Made by a program: the position numbers and the translations under genes
Part shown: positions 31,109 through 37,660 of the stretch, piece after piece
Position numbering within the stretch: position 1 is the stretch's first letter
Layout: each line of letters opens with the position of its first letter
IMG/VR virus record: IMGVR_UViG_3300044630_006279
Span: 1-44,755 of that record
Strand: one strand, 5' to 3'
DNA: 44,755 bases
Origin: a virus
Notes under the pieces: model-generated
The model's database searches: none
Seen by the model: the letters and a program-made list of their open reading frames with translations, nothing else
Told to the model about the DNA's origin: nothing

Positions 31109-31375
31109 TTAGTCTTTTAAAACAATCAGACCGTTAACATACAGGTCAGTAACAGAATAGTTATCCAATAATTCTAAAAGAATGATTGCGTCACGATCTA
31201 AGCATTCATCTCGCGCATCACAAAGCATTTCTCTCAACTCAAACTCCGTTGTGCCCCTAGCCACACGCCAAGGGACAAAACCTTTGGGAAATTTTATTTC
31301 ACCAGACAACCTAACTTGATTCACATTCGCACTATTCGGATTTCTTTTTTTAGGCGTAGGTTTTTGTCGTTTCAT
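31109..31375 (-). CDS. Hypothetical protein (88 aa)
   Basis: Basic N-terminal tail (M-K-R-Q-K-P-T-P-K-K-R), then an acidic helical body with A-R-D-E-C-L-D-R-D and a beta-like end L-Y-V-N-G-L-I-V. No family recognised. It converges on SDR-B and diverges from the 160-aa gene, with 37 bases between their start codons. No clear ribosome site. Confidence 0.5.
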   Translation of the reverse strand: MKRQKPTPKKRNPNSANVNQVRLSGEIKFPKGFVPWRVARGTTEFELREMLCDARDECLDRDAIILLELLDNYSVTDLYVNGLIVLKD

Positions 31376-31412
31376 ATAGCGAAAACCCTACCACCGCGAT
31401 AACTTGACGGCG

Positions 31413-31895
31413 ATGAACAACACACCGCAAAAACCGAAAAGAATAGACACACGGAAAAACCGTAAAAAGCCTGTTTCGCAAGGCAGAAAATCACTTAGAC
31501 AATTAGGTATAGAAGACACCCCGCTAACGAACCCATCAAAATATCTTAAATACGGAACGCTGTCACACAAGGTGCTGTCTTACGCACAGTTCAGAAAAAG
31601 TCGTGACTTTTCGGCAACCGACTATCAAGAATTTTTGTTCAAAAAACAAGACTCAGGACGCATCAACGAATCACTTGGCTACCTGACACGACTTGGATAC
31701 CTCATCAAATCAGAACACCCAAACCCGCCCAACCGTCAAACGAAAAACATTTATGCAATCACAATGAGCGGATCACACGCATTACTTTTCGTAGGGCGGA
31801 GAAACCGTGAACGAGAAGAGGCAAAAATGCGCAAAACATTAAGAGAAAACGGAAGGCTTGGATGGAAAACACGTCTCAGCAATGAAGGTATTTAA
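31413..31895 (+). CDS. Putative winged-helix DNA-binding protein (160 aa)
   Basis: Start at ATG 31413; TAACTT (31400-31405) is 7 bases upstream, as in leaderless promoters. The TTG at 31404 is an alternative. The basic N-terminus K-R-I-D-T-R-K-N-R-K-K is followed by a helix, turn, helix and wing-like pattern (F-K-K-Q-D-S-G-R-I-N-E-S-L-G-Y-L-T-R-L-G-Y-L-I-K). The C-terminus is a basic helix. Possibly a regulator of the downstream AGTCCC promoters (inference). Confidence 0.55.
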   Translation: MNNTPQKPKRIDTRKNRKKPVSQGRKSLRQLGIEDTPLTNPSKYLKYGTLSHKVLSYAQFRKSRDFSATDYQEFLFKKQDSGRINESLGYLTRLGYLIKSEHPNPPNRQTKNIYAITMSGSHALLFVGRRNREREEAKMRKTLRENGRLGWKTRLSNEGI

Positions 31896-31972
31896 TATTT
31901 ATAAAAACCATCGTCATGTAGCCCTTTATGAGAAAGTTTCAAGTAGGGAATTGGGTAGTTTGACAACTTGGT

Positions 31973-31992
31973 AGTCCCCGCCTGCATAAACT
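31973..31992 (+). promoter_or_regulatory. AGTCCC-N8-TAAACT element, copy 1
   Basis: AGTCCC 31973-31978, TAAACT 31987-31992, 7 bases before the ATG of a six-codon frame at 32000. One of five copies; see findings. Confidence 0.6.
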
Positions 31993-31999
31993 AGACAGA

Positions 32000-32020
32000 A
32001 TGGAGAACAACATACAATGA
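32000..32020 (+). other. Possible leader mini-ORF M-E-N-N-I-Q
   Basis: Six codons and TGA directly after promoter copy 1. It contains GGAG and overlaps the next start as ATGA. It may be a translated leader that couples to the 101-aa gene, or just its ribosome-site leader. Confidence 0.3.
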
Positions 32021-32322
32021 GCGAAAATACAGAACCAAACCTGAATCGTGTCCCACTGCTAGAAAAACACGACCCCGAACTATGGGAAATCCAAGGCATA
32101 GACATAATCGCCAACAACTACTACACAGACAAAACAACAGGGGCGCAAGCAGTACTTGCCGTTTGGACAGAAATAGAAAACAAAACCTTAGATGCCGTGG
32201 CGGAAAAGTTGGGATTCCCTGAACCGCTCGGCGTAGTGCATGCCATCTCCACATTTGCCAAAAATCTTGCTATCAGCGGAGTGCTACAAAAAACGCGAGA
32301 CAATTCAACGCCGTGGCGATGA
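32017..32322 (+). CDS. Hypothetical protein (101 aa)
   Basis: GGAG 11 bases before ATG 32017. Acidic N-terminus, then G-A-Q-A-V-L-A-V-W-T-E-I-E and two helices. No family recognised. It ends in an ATGA overlap with the Rossmann protein. Confidence 0.6.
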   Translation: MSENTEPNLNRVPLLEKHDPELWEIQGIDIIANNYYTDKTTGAQAVLAVWTEIENKTLDAVAEKLGFPEPLGVVHAISTFAKNLAISGVLQKTRDNSTPWR

Positions 32323-32837
32323 ACCGCATAGGTATCGTTTCACCCGGCAGAATGGGACGATCGCTTGCATTGTCGCTGAACGCCAAAGGACACAAAACCT
32401 ACTTCTCTAGCCAAAGCCGAAAATCAGAAACTGTACAACTTGCAAAACAAGCAGGAATCATAGAACTCCCCGACATTACAGCACTTCAAAAACAATGCGA
32501 CATAATCATTTGTATTGGGACAGGTGGAATCGCATTCAATACAGCATCACAAATAGCGCTCCAATCATTTAAAGGTCTCTACATAGATTTCAACTCGCTT
32601 CATACCCCACAAGAAGAAAAAGACTGGCGTTTCCTGATGGATGCATCCAACTGCCAATATGTGGAAGGTGCGTTACAGGGCTACCCGTTTGAAACACTTC
32701 CAGAAGCATCCGAAAATCACATCATGCTCCTGTCAGGGGAAAACGCTGACCAAGCCGAAACGCTTTTCAGCAACACAATTTGGCGCATACAGAAAACAAC
32801 CAGAAACGCTAAATCAGTCAACAGAGAACCATTCTAA
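32319..32837 (+). CDS. NAD(P)-binding Rossmann protein, 6PGDH/hydroxyisobutyrate-dehydrogenase N-domain-like
   Basis: 172 aa from ATG 32319. I-G-I-V-S-P-G-R-M-G-R-S-L-A is the dinucleotide loop of beta-hydroxyacid dehydrogenases (usual G-x-G-x-M-G). It continues with F-S-S-Q-S-R-K and I-I-C-I-G-T-G-G. Only the N-terminal domain is present; the large helical C-terminal domain of about 120 aa is missing, so this is a stand-alone Rossmann unit or needs a partner. The substrate side is unknown. Confidence 0.65.
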   Translation: MNRIGIVSPGRMGRSLALSLNAKGHKTYFSSQSRKSETVQLAKQAGIIELPDITALQKQCDIIICIGTGGIAFNTASQIALQSFKGLYIDFNSLHTPQEEKDWRFLMDASNCQYVEGALQGYPFETLPEASENHIMLLSGENADQAETLFSNTIWRIQKTTRNAKSVNREPF

Positions 32838-32857
32838 AGTCCCACGCTGGATAAACT
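32838..32857 (+). promoter_or_regulatory. AGTCCC-N8-TAAACT element, copy 2
   Basis: AGTCCC 32838-32843, TAAACT 32852-32857; GTG start of the methyltransferase 7 bases later (32865). Confidence 0.7.
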
Positions 32858-32864
32858 AAAACGC

Positions 32865-33584
32865 GTGGAGACCAACATTATAAAATGCGGTGATGCATTA
32901 GGGGAACTTAAAAAATTACCTGATTCCACAATCAACACAGTTGTCACCTCACCGCCATACAACAAAAAAGGTATCCAAAACGGCAAAACACAAAACAGCA
33001 ACCAAATCTGGCAAAAACACAATATTGACTACAACGAATACCACGACAACATGCCAGAAAACGAATACCAAAACTGGATAATAGAAGTAATCAACGAACT
33101 ACACCGAGTGATCACACCAGACGGTTCAATCTTTTTCAACCATAAACCGCGCCGACACAACAACCAAGCACGGCTACCAACAGAATTCATACACAAAACA
33201 AACGCACACATATATCAACTGATCATTTGGAACCGCAAAAACAGCCCGAACATTCGTAAAGACCATCTGCTCCCCAACACAGAACACGTCTATTGGCTAT
33301 CCAAAAACAAGCCGAAAACATTCCGTGGGAACATAGACCCCAAATACCTTGGCGAAATATGGGACATCTCCCCACAACGGCAAACAATCCATCCCGCACC
33401 ATTCCCTGCGCAACTAGTAGAAAACTGTGTCCTACTCACCACACAGCCCGACGACATCGTCCTAGACCCCTTCAACGGGATAGGAACAACCACAGCAACA
33501 GCCCACAAACTAGGCAGACGATATATCGGATACGATATAGACGAAAAATATATTGCTATAGCAAAAGAGTCCGCAACTAGATAA
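32865..33584 (+). CDS. DNA methyltransferase, small beta-class (239 aa)
   Basis: GTG start at 32865, giving the usual N-terminus (I-I-K-C-G-D-A-L-G-E-L-K-K-L-P-D). Motif IV T-S-P-P-Y-N; target region N-R-K-N-S-P-N-I-R-K; motif I D-P-F-N-G-I-G-T-T and motif II-like Y-I-G-Y-D-I-D. N6-adenine or N4-cytosine specific. Directly downstream are an HNH gene and a PD-(D/E)XK-like gene, an R-M-like arrangement. Leaderless expression is implied by the promoter spacing. Strong A/C bias on this strand, like its neighbours. Confidence 0.9.
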   Translation: METNIIKCGDALGELKKLPDSTINTVVTSPPYNKKGIQNGKTQNSNQIWQKHNIDYNEYHDNMPENEYQNWIIEVINELHRVITPDGSIFFNHKPRRHNNQARLPTEFIHKTNAHIYQLIIWNRKNSPNIRKDHLLPNTEHVYWLSKNKPKTFRGNIDPKYLGEIWDISPQRQTIHPAPFPAQLVENCVLLTTQPDDIVLDPFNGIGTTTATAHKLGRRYIGYDIDEKYIAIAKESATR

Positions 33585-33587
33585 AGT
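33568..33587 (+). promoter_or_regulatory. AGTCCG-N8-TAAAGT element, copy 3
   Basis: AGTCCG 33568-33573, TAAAGT 33582-33587, 6 bases before HNH ATG 33594. Its TAA is the methyltransferase stop codon. Confidence 0.55.
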
Positions 33588-33593
33588 ATAAAA

Positions 33594-34139
33594 ATGGCAT
33601 TCCAAAAAACAATGACAGACGAAGAGCGGTTTTGGCAAAAAGTAGAAAAAACAGACACCTGCTGGTTGTGGACTGGATGTAAAGATAGAAAAGGTTACGG
33701 AAAATTTTGGTTTAATAAGAGGATTGGTTCCGCCCATAGAGGTGCGTACACCTTATTTAAAGGTCAGATCCCTGATGGATTATCTGTATGTCACAGTTGC
33801 GACATTCCTGCCTGCGTAAATCCAGAACATCTATGGCTTGGCACTATTTCCGATAATTCAATTGATATGCACAAAAAAAATAGGCAACCCCCACAAAATA
33901 GGCTTCAGACGCATTGTAGAAAAGGGCACGAATATGCCGTAGTGGGGACATGGGTGCACCAGTACGGAGAAATTAAAAATCCTGATGGGACTACGACTGT
34001 AAGAGTTTATAGAAAATGTAAAGAATGCTCCAACAATGCATACAAAAAGCGTCTTAGTGACCCTGAAAAACTAGAGGCGCATAGAAAAAGAAAAAGGGAT
34101 TGGCAACGCTCTAGAATAAAACAGTCCCCCGCTAGATAA
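33594..34139 (+). CDS. HNH endonuclease (homing-type, HNH_3-like)
   Basis: 181 aa. R-F-W-Q-K-V ... C-W-L-W-T-G-C-K-D-R-K-G-Y-G-K-F then A-H-R-G-A-Y, V-C-H-S-C-D-I-P-A-C-V-N-P-E-H-L-W-L-G-T, the classic free-standing phage HNH. A second Cys/His pair (H-C-R-K-G-H, C-K-E-C) extends it. Base composition is less A/C-biased than the genes on both sides, pointing to a mobile insert. It is flanked by imperfect copies of the AGTCC element. Confidence 0.9.
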   Translation: MAFQKTMTDEERFWQKVEKTDTCWLWTGCKDRKGYGKFWFNKRIGSAHRGAYTLFKGQIPDGLSVCHSCDIPACVNPEHLWLGTISDNSIDMHKKNRQPPQNRLQTHCRKGHEYAVVGTWVHQYGEIKNPDGTTTVRVYRKCKECSNNAYKKRLSDPEKLEAHRKRKRDWQRSRIKQSPAR

Positions 34140-34142
34140 ACT
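34123..34142 (+). promoter_or_regulatory. AGTCCC-N8-TAAACT element, copy 4
   Basis: AGTCCC 34123-34128, TAAACT 34137-34142, 8 bases before ATG 34151. Its TAA is the HNH stop codon. Confidence 0.7.
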
Positions 34143-34150
34143 AAAATAAC

Positions 34151-34684
34151 ATGGAACCTGACACAAAATATCCGTTGATGCGACTAACCGCCCGTGAAGT
34201 ACTACAACTACGCCGATTCACCGATCTCTGTAAAGCAAACAAAAACGAACACCAAGTAACCGACCGCAAATACACGGCAGGAGCCACCGAAAAAGGCATC
34301 ATCATGCTCGGGAAGGCAGGGGAAGTCATCATCTCCCGCTATTACAACACAGAAATAGATTGGGAAATCTATGTCGGTGCAGACAACGGCTTTGACACCA
34401 CCATAAACAACAAAAAAACTGAGATCAAAACATCATCCCAAAAAGACCTGATAATCAACGACCCTGAACACTGCAAATACGGTTTATGGAAACCCGACAC
34501 AGAACAATGCATAGTCGTATGGTGTAACCAGCCTAAACACCAATGGGAAAACATAGGAACAAACACACAGTTCCAAATAATCGGTGGAACAACCCGCCAA
34601 AATTTCTTTGCAAAAGCCCAAAAAACCGACTACGGTTATGGTCCAAGACTAAAACTAAACGAAAAAGAACTGACCTATCTATGA
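34151..34684 (+). CDS. PD-(D/E)XK-like nuclease candidate (177 aa)
   Basis: G-K-A-G-E-V-I-I-S-R-Y-Y then G-F-D-T-T-I-N-N-K-K-T-E-I-K-T-S: an Asp and an E-x-K separated by a short hairpin, the core of the PD-(D/E)XK fold. I-V-V-W-C-N-Q forms a following strand. Phage proteins of this look act as restriction-like or recombination nucleases. Its position after a methyltransferase suggests an R-M pair interrupted by the HNH gene. Fold assignment is moderate; activity unknown. Confidence 0.65.
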   Translation: MEPDTKYPLMRLTAREVLQLRRFTDLCKANKNEHQVTDRKYTAGATEKGIIMLGKAGEVIISRYYNTEIDWEIYVGADNGFDTTINNKKTEIKTSSQKDLIINDPEHCKYGLWKPDTEQCIVVWCNQPKHQWENIGTNTQFQIIGGTTRQNFFAKAQKTDYGYGPRLKLNEKELTYL

Positions 34685-35661
34685 ACCTGAATTCTTCCAC
34701 CCCATCAATCTTTGTCCAAATCCCTGCTTACCACGACTATGAAATAATAAACACGATGGGCAGTTTGAATCTTTTTTCATCAGGGGAAAGCATCGTAAAT
34801 GTTGGTGTTCATTTCAACTATTACAACGAAATGCCAGAAGACATAGAAAACATGTTAAACAGAAAATTTAGTCACACAAAAATATCAAAAGAAATCAACA
34901 AAGCGCCAACCGCTCTAGGTCCTTCAATCTCAAGACAAATTGCCAACTCCTTCTATGACGGAGAGGACTTCTACCTGCAAATAGATTCACACATGAAATT
35001 CAGGAACAATTGGGACTTAGAACTCATAGAGGATTTTAAGAAACTTTCCAATATTTACCGATCAAAAATAGCGGTCAGCGAATACCCATATTCATACACC
35101 TATAACGAAAAAAAAGAAGGTGGATGGTGGCACCCACCAAGAAACAGCAACATTGTCAACGAAAGTGACATCAAATGGATTGAACGACTAATTGACAAAC
35201 AAATCAGACCACTAGAAGATAAATGCGAAACCAGAAACATATTAGACAATAGGCACAATCATGTTTCTGGGGCATTTTTGTTCTCCACTGGATCAATGCA
35301 CGAAATATATACAAAAGAACCCAATGTCCTACTTGAAGAAACCATATTGTCCATGAAACTAGTATCAAAAGGGTACAACGTCGTCGGACCATCAGTTCAA
35401 ACCGTAAAACACATGAACAGCCACCCATTTATGCACTCAGAAGAAGGTGCAAGTAACCAAATGTGTGACGAATACAAGCAAATGTTGAAACAATACCCTA
35501 GAAGAATTGCAAGAATAGATTTTGGGCATATGGATCTAAACAACAACGACAATGAATCCGTTAAAAACGAAATACTAGGAATCAGCACAAAAAACAATTT
35601 CCTATTCAACGGAATGACATTCAGTGAATACCTCCAAATATGCTCACTAGAAGCGGTATGA
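34681..35661 (+). CDS. GlcNAc-type glycosyltransferase, second copy (326 aa)
   Basis: ATGA overlap with the nuclease-like gene fixes ATG 34681. Motifs as in the first copy: S-I-F-V-Q-I-P-A-Y, D-F-Y-L-Q-I-D-S-H-M-K-F-R-N-N-W-D (DxH site), V-S-G-A-F-L-F. Divergent from the 25064 gene, so an old duplication or separate gain. It acts on protein or another acceptor in the cytoplasm (no signal or membrane span). Confidence 0.85.
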   Translation: MNLNSSTPSIFVQIPAYHDYEIINTMGSLNLFSSGESIVNVGVHFNYYNEMPEDIENMLNRKFSHTKISKEINKAPTALGPSISRQIANSFYDGEDFYLQIDSHMKFRNNWDLELIEDFKKLSNIYRSKIAVSEYPYSYTYNEKKEGGWWHPPRNSNIVNESDIKWIERLIDKQIRPLEDKCETRNILDNRHNHVSGAFLFSTGSMHEIYTKEPNVLLEETILSMKLVSKGYNVVGPSVQTVKHMNSHPFMHSEEGASNQMCDEYKQMLKQYPRRIARIDFGHMDLNNNDNESVKNEILGISTKNNFLFNGMTFSEYLQICSLEAV

Positions 35662-35726
35662 CCCCAAACGCGCACCTCTAAAAAACCTCTGACCGCCGCG
35701 CGAAATTTTTAAAAACCACCCCGAAC

Positions 35727-35746
35727 AGTCCCAGGACAGATAAACT
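35727..35746 (+). promoter_or_regulatory. AGTCCC-N8-TAAACT element, copy 5
   Basis: AGTCCC 35727-35732, TAAACT 35741-35746, 8 bases before ATG 35755. Confidence 0.7.
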
Positions 35747-35754
35747 AAAACGAT

Positions 35755-36075
35755 ATGAACACCACACAAAAAAATACGCCCACACCCGGAACCGAAATCC
35801 TCCAAGAAGCCTACAAAATCGTCAACCAAGACCGCCAAAACACATACGGACACCCAAAAGACGACTACACAAAAGTCATCAACATCTACCAAACACTCAC
35901 AGGAAAAGAACTCACCATAAACGACGCAATCCTCTTCATGGTCTCCGTCAAACTCGCAAGACTACGAACAAACCTAGAAGCAGGAAACCTCCACCACGAC
36001 ACACTCCTAGACACAATCGGCTACCTCACCTGCCTCAACATGATCCACCACCACACAGAAACAGAAACAAAATGA
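35755..36075 (+). CDS. DUF6378-type phage protein (106 aa)
   Basis: I-L-Q-E-A-Y-K-I-V-N-Q-D-R-Q-N-T-Y-G-H-P then F-M-V-S-V-K-L-A-R-L and D-T-I-G-Y-L-T-C: the conserved D-R-Q-x-x-Y-G-H-P and D-x-x-G-Y motifs of a family common in phages and phylogenetically close in look to MazG-like helical folds. It may bind nucleotides. Leaderless start. Very strong A/C bias of the coding strand. Confidence 0.75.
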   Translation: MNTTQKNTPTPGTEILQEAYKIVNQDRQNTYGHPKDDYTKVINIYQTLTGKELTINDAILFMVSVKLARLRTNLEAGNLHHDTLLDTIGYLTCLNMIHHHTETETK

Positions 36076-36260
36076 AAAAAACATTAGACCAACAACTCGC
36101 CCAACTAGACAAAGAAATCAAACAACTCCAAAAAGAAATCAAACAACTAGAAACCATCTACAAACCAAAACCCAACAGACCCGTGTCAGATAAACCTAAA
36201 AAAAAGAAGGCGACACAAAAAATTATCGCATCACTCCCCACCCTGCCCGAACCGCTCTAA
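36072..36260 (+). CDS. Coiled-coil, Lys-rich small protein (62 aa)
   Basis: ATGA overlap with the DUF6378 gene. Residues 5-30 are heptads (L-A-Q-L-D-K-E-I-K-Q-L-Q-K-E-I-K-Q-L), followed by a Lys/Pro tail (K-P-K-K-K-K). Probably a dimeric accessory of its neighbour. It is the last gene of the A/C-biased run. Confidence 0.65.
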   Translation: MKKTLDQQLAQLDKEIKQLQKEIKQLETIYKPKPNRPVSDKPKKKKATQKIIASLPTLPEPL

Positions 36261-36315
36261 AAGGTTGGCAGTCCCGTTTATGAATCACTCAACCACATCG
36301 CATCTAATGTCCTGT

Positions 36316-36336
36316 AACCCTTATGTTGTAAGGGTT
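36316..36336 (+). promoter_or_regulatory. Hairpin that holds the ribosome site of the 53-aa gene
   Basis: AACCCTTA (36316-36323), loop TGTTG, TAAGGGTT (36329-36336). AAGGG in the 3' arm is the only Shine-Dalgarno-like sequence, 10 bases before ATG 36345. It could act as a terminator-like stop or a translation switch. Confidence 0.45.
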
Positions 36337-36344
36337 TCATCGTA

Positions 36345-36506
36345 ATGCGTGTGCTTGTTCCTGTGTTGTTTGTGTTGATCGGTTTGTCTTTGTTGTTGCA
36401 GTTTTTGTGGTTTGTGTTTGTTGTGCATTTCGAGGAGGTTGTTGCGTCTGTTGTGATTTCTTTTGTTGTGCTTTTTGTGTTCAAGTTGTTTGCTAAAGGT
36501 CGTTAG
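36345..36506 (+). CDS. Two-span membrane microprotein, holin-like topology (53 aa)
   Basis: M-R-V-L-V-P-V-L-F-V-L-I-G-L-S-L-L-L-Q-F starts a first hydrophobic span (about 3-27). A short H-F-E-E hinge, a second span (about 32-47) and a K-L-F-A-K-G-R tail follow. Two spans with a basic tail recall small class II holins, but no lysis gene is adjacent; the lysozyme-like gene is 7 kb away. Codons are almost all G/T-rich, opposite to the genes before it. Confidence 0.6.
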   Translation: MRVLVPVLFVLIGLSLLLQFLWFVFVVHFEEVVASVVISFVVLFVFKLFAKGR

Positions 36507-36509
36507 TCA

Positions 36510-36728
36510 ATGCCTTATAAGAACATTGAGGACAAGAGAGAGTGGGATCGCTGTCATCGTGAGGATACGAGGGCTAAGCGTGAGAGGCGTAGGGAGTATG
36601 AGCGTGAGCGTAAGAATCGTCAGCGTGTTGCTCTGTATGAGTCGTTACCTGAGCCTGAGAGGTCTCGTAAGTTGGAGGCTAATGCTTTGCGTAGGTCTTA
36701 TGGTATGAGGTGGCGTGTTGAGAAATAG
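36510..36728 (+). CDS. Small Arg/Glu-rich protein (72 aa)
   Basis: M-P-Y-K-N-I-E-D-K-R-E-W-D-R followed by an extremely charged R/E helix. Similar short proteins starting M-P-Y are frequent in actinophages and have no known role. AAAGG 9 bases upstream, 3 bases after the membrane-protein stop. Same G/T-rich strand bias as the gene before it. Confidence 0.65.
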   Translation: MPYKNIEDKREWDRCHREDTRAKRERRREYERERKNRQRVALYESLPEPERSRKLEANALRRSYGMRWRVEK

Positions 36729-36744
36729 TGGCTACGGGTGATAC

Positions 36745-36773
36745 TTGACATATACTCACTACTGTTATATAGT
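36745..36773 (+). promoter_or_regulatory. Near-consensus sigma-70 promoter, leaderless
   Basis: TTGACA (36745-36750), 17 bases, TATAGT (36768-36773), then 7 bases to ATG 36781. The strongest promoter by sequence in the window along with 39037. Confidence 0.85.
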
Positions 36774-36780
36774 TAGACAC

Positions 36781-36855
36781 ATGACTACAGATGCATTACT
36801 AGGCATAGCAACAATGGCAATAGCCATGATCGTCCTACTCATAGGAGCACAATGA
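36781..36855 (+). CDS. Single-span membrane peptide (24 aa)
   Basis: M-T-T-D-A-L-L-G-I-A-T-M-A-I-A-M-I-V-L-L: one hydrophobic helix after a short polar start. Supported by the promoter spacing (ATG 7 bases after the -10) and an ATGA overlap with the next frame. AGGAG inside its end is the ribosome site for the 53-aa gene, so it may be both product and leader. Confidence 0.55.
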   Translation: MTTDALLGIATMAIAMIVLLIGAQ

Positions 36856-37013
36856 ACTACAGATACGACATATCACCTGATAGATACCCTTCCACTAAAT
36901 GGTTGGTAATAGACACAGCGAACAACAACATGCCGTTGTCTACACATGACACAAGAGAGCAAGCATTAGCACAGTGTCGTTCGATCACACGCAAAAGAAG
37001 CACACGGGTATAA
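36852..37013 (+). CDS. Small hypothetical protein (53 aa)
   Basis: ATGA overlap with the membrane peptide, AGGAG 4 bases before ATG 36852. Starts M-N-Y-R-Y-D-I-S-P-D-R-Y-P and contains T-K-W-L-V-I-D-T then T-H-D-T-R-E-Q-A-L-A-Q-C: a beta hairpin plus helix resembling small DUF-type phage domains. Function unknown. Confidence 0.6.
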   Translation: MNYRYDISPDRYPSTKWLVIDTANNNMPLSTHDTREQALAQCRSITRKRSTRV

Positions 37014-37015
37014 CA

Positions 37016-37549
37016 ATGATGGACATAGACATAGAGGCAGACAAGATCGTAAAGATCGCACAACTTCGCAAGACAGAGGTATGCAAAGAAGATAACGGTA
37101 TTACAGACATGCAGTCATTCGTTGTGTTTCAGAAGGGCGACCTATTTGAGTGTCGTCAGAGTGGTCTCAATGGTCACCCATTTGAGTCGTTACCTACAGT
37201 GTTGAGTGACGCATACAATGACGGTTTAGATGAGTTTGACACTGTAAGTATCGTTGTAGATAGTTATGTTCGTATCAAAAAGTTAGACAGTCTCACTGGT
37301 TATCAGAGAGGTGACCTAGAGAAAGAGTATAAGAACAACCCTAATACACCTGTATCAGAGGCATTGACTGTAGCGACCTACGGGTACAACGGAGGCAGTG
37401 CAGGTAAGTGTTCTAAATATGTTTACAACGATAACGGTCTACCCGAGTTCACTATGATTGACGATGGTGAAGCGACAATACGATCAGAGTTCGTAGACTT
37501 CGTAATGACTAAGTACATAGAGTTCTGCAAGAAAGGCAAAGCACAATGA
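37016..37549 (+). CDS. Hypothetical protein (177 aa)
   Basis: Start ATG 37016, 2 bases after the previous stop; ATG 37019 is equivalent. Acidic alpha/beta protein with Q-K-G-D-L-F-E-C-R-Q-S-G and a Gly-rich T-Y-G-Y-N-G-G-S-A-G-K. No family recognised. Codon use is ordinary, unlike the G/T-rich block upstream. Confidence 0.65.
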   Translation: MMDIDIEADKIVKIAQLRKTEVCKEDNGITDMQSFVVFQKGDLFECRQSGLNGHPFESLPTVLSDAYNDGLDEFDTVSIVVDSYVRIKKLDSLTGYQRGDLEKEYKNNPNTPVSEALTVATYGYNGGSAGKCSKYVYNDNGLPEFTMIDDGEATIRSEFVDFVMTKYIEFCKKGKAQ

Positions 37550-37647
37550 AACAGTTCCTTATCGGCGCAACAATCTTTCTCGTTGGTAGATGGCTATACC
37601 TTAGAGGCGTTCAATACGATCGTAGGCATGGCAGTAAGCGCAAATAG
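37546..37647 (+). CDS. Membrane-anchored microprotein (33 aa)
   Basis: ATGA overlap fixes the start. M-K-Q-F-L-I-G-A-T-I-F-L-V-G-R-W-L-Y is a short hydrophobic stretch, followed by a strongly basic tail (R-R-H-G-S-K-R-K). Last gene of the leaderless operon, ending next to the TACGGGTGAT repeat. Confidence 0.55.
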   Translation: MKQFLIGATIFLVGRWLYLRGVQYDRRHGSKRK

Positions 37648-37660
37648 TGCTTACGGGTGA

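Noticed and set aside
36270-36288. A sixth AGTCCC
   Set aside because: Eight bases later there is ATCACT, not a TANNNT box, and no start codon follows at 6-8 bases.
36278-36484. Minus-strand frame (68 codons) across the G/T-rich block
   Set aside because: Product is Asn/Thr/Lys-rich noise and a sensible two-span membrane protein is on the plus strand.
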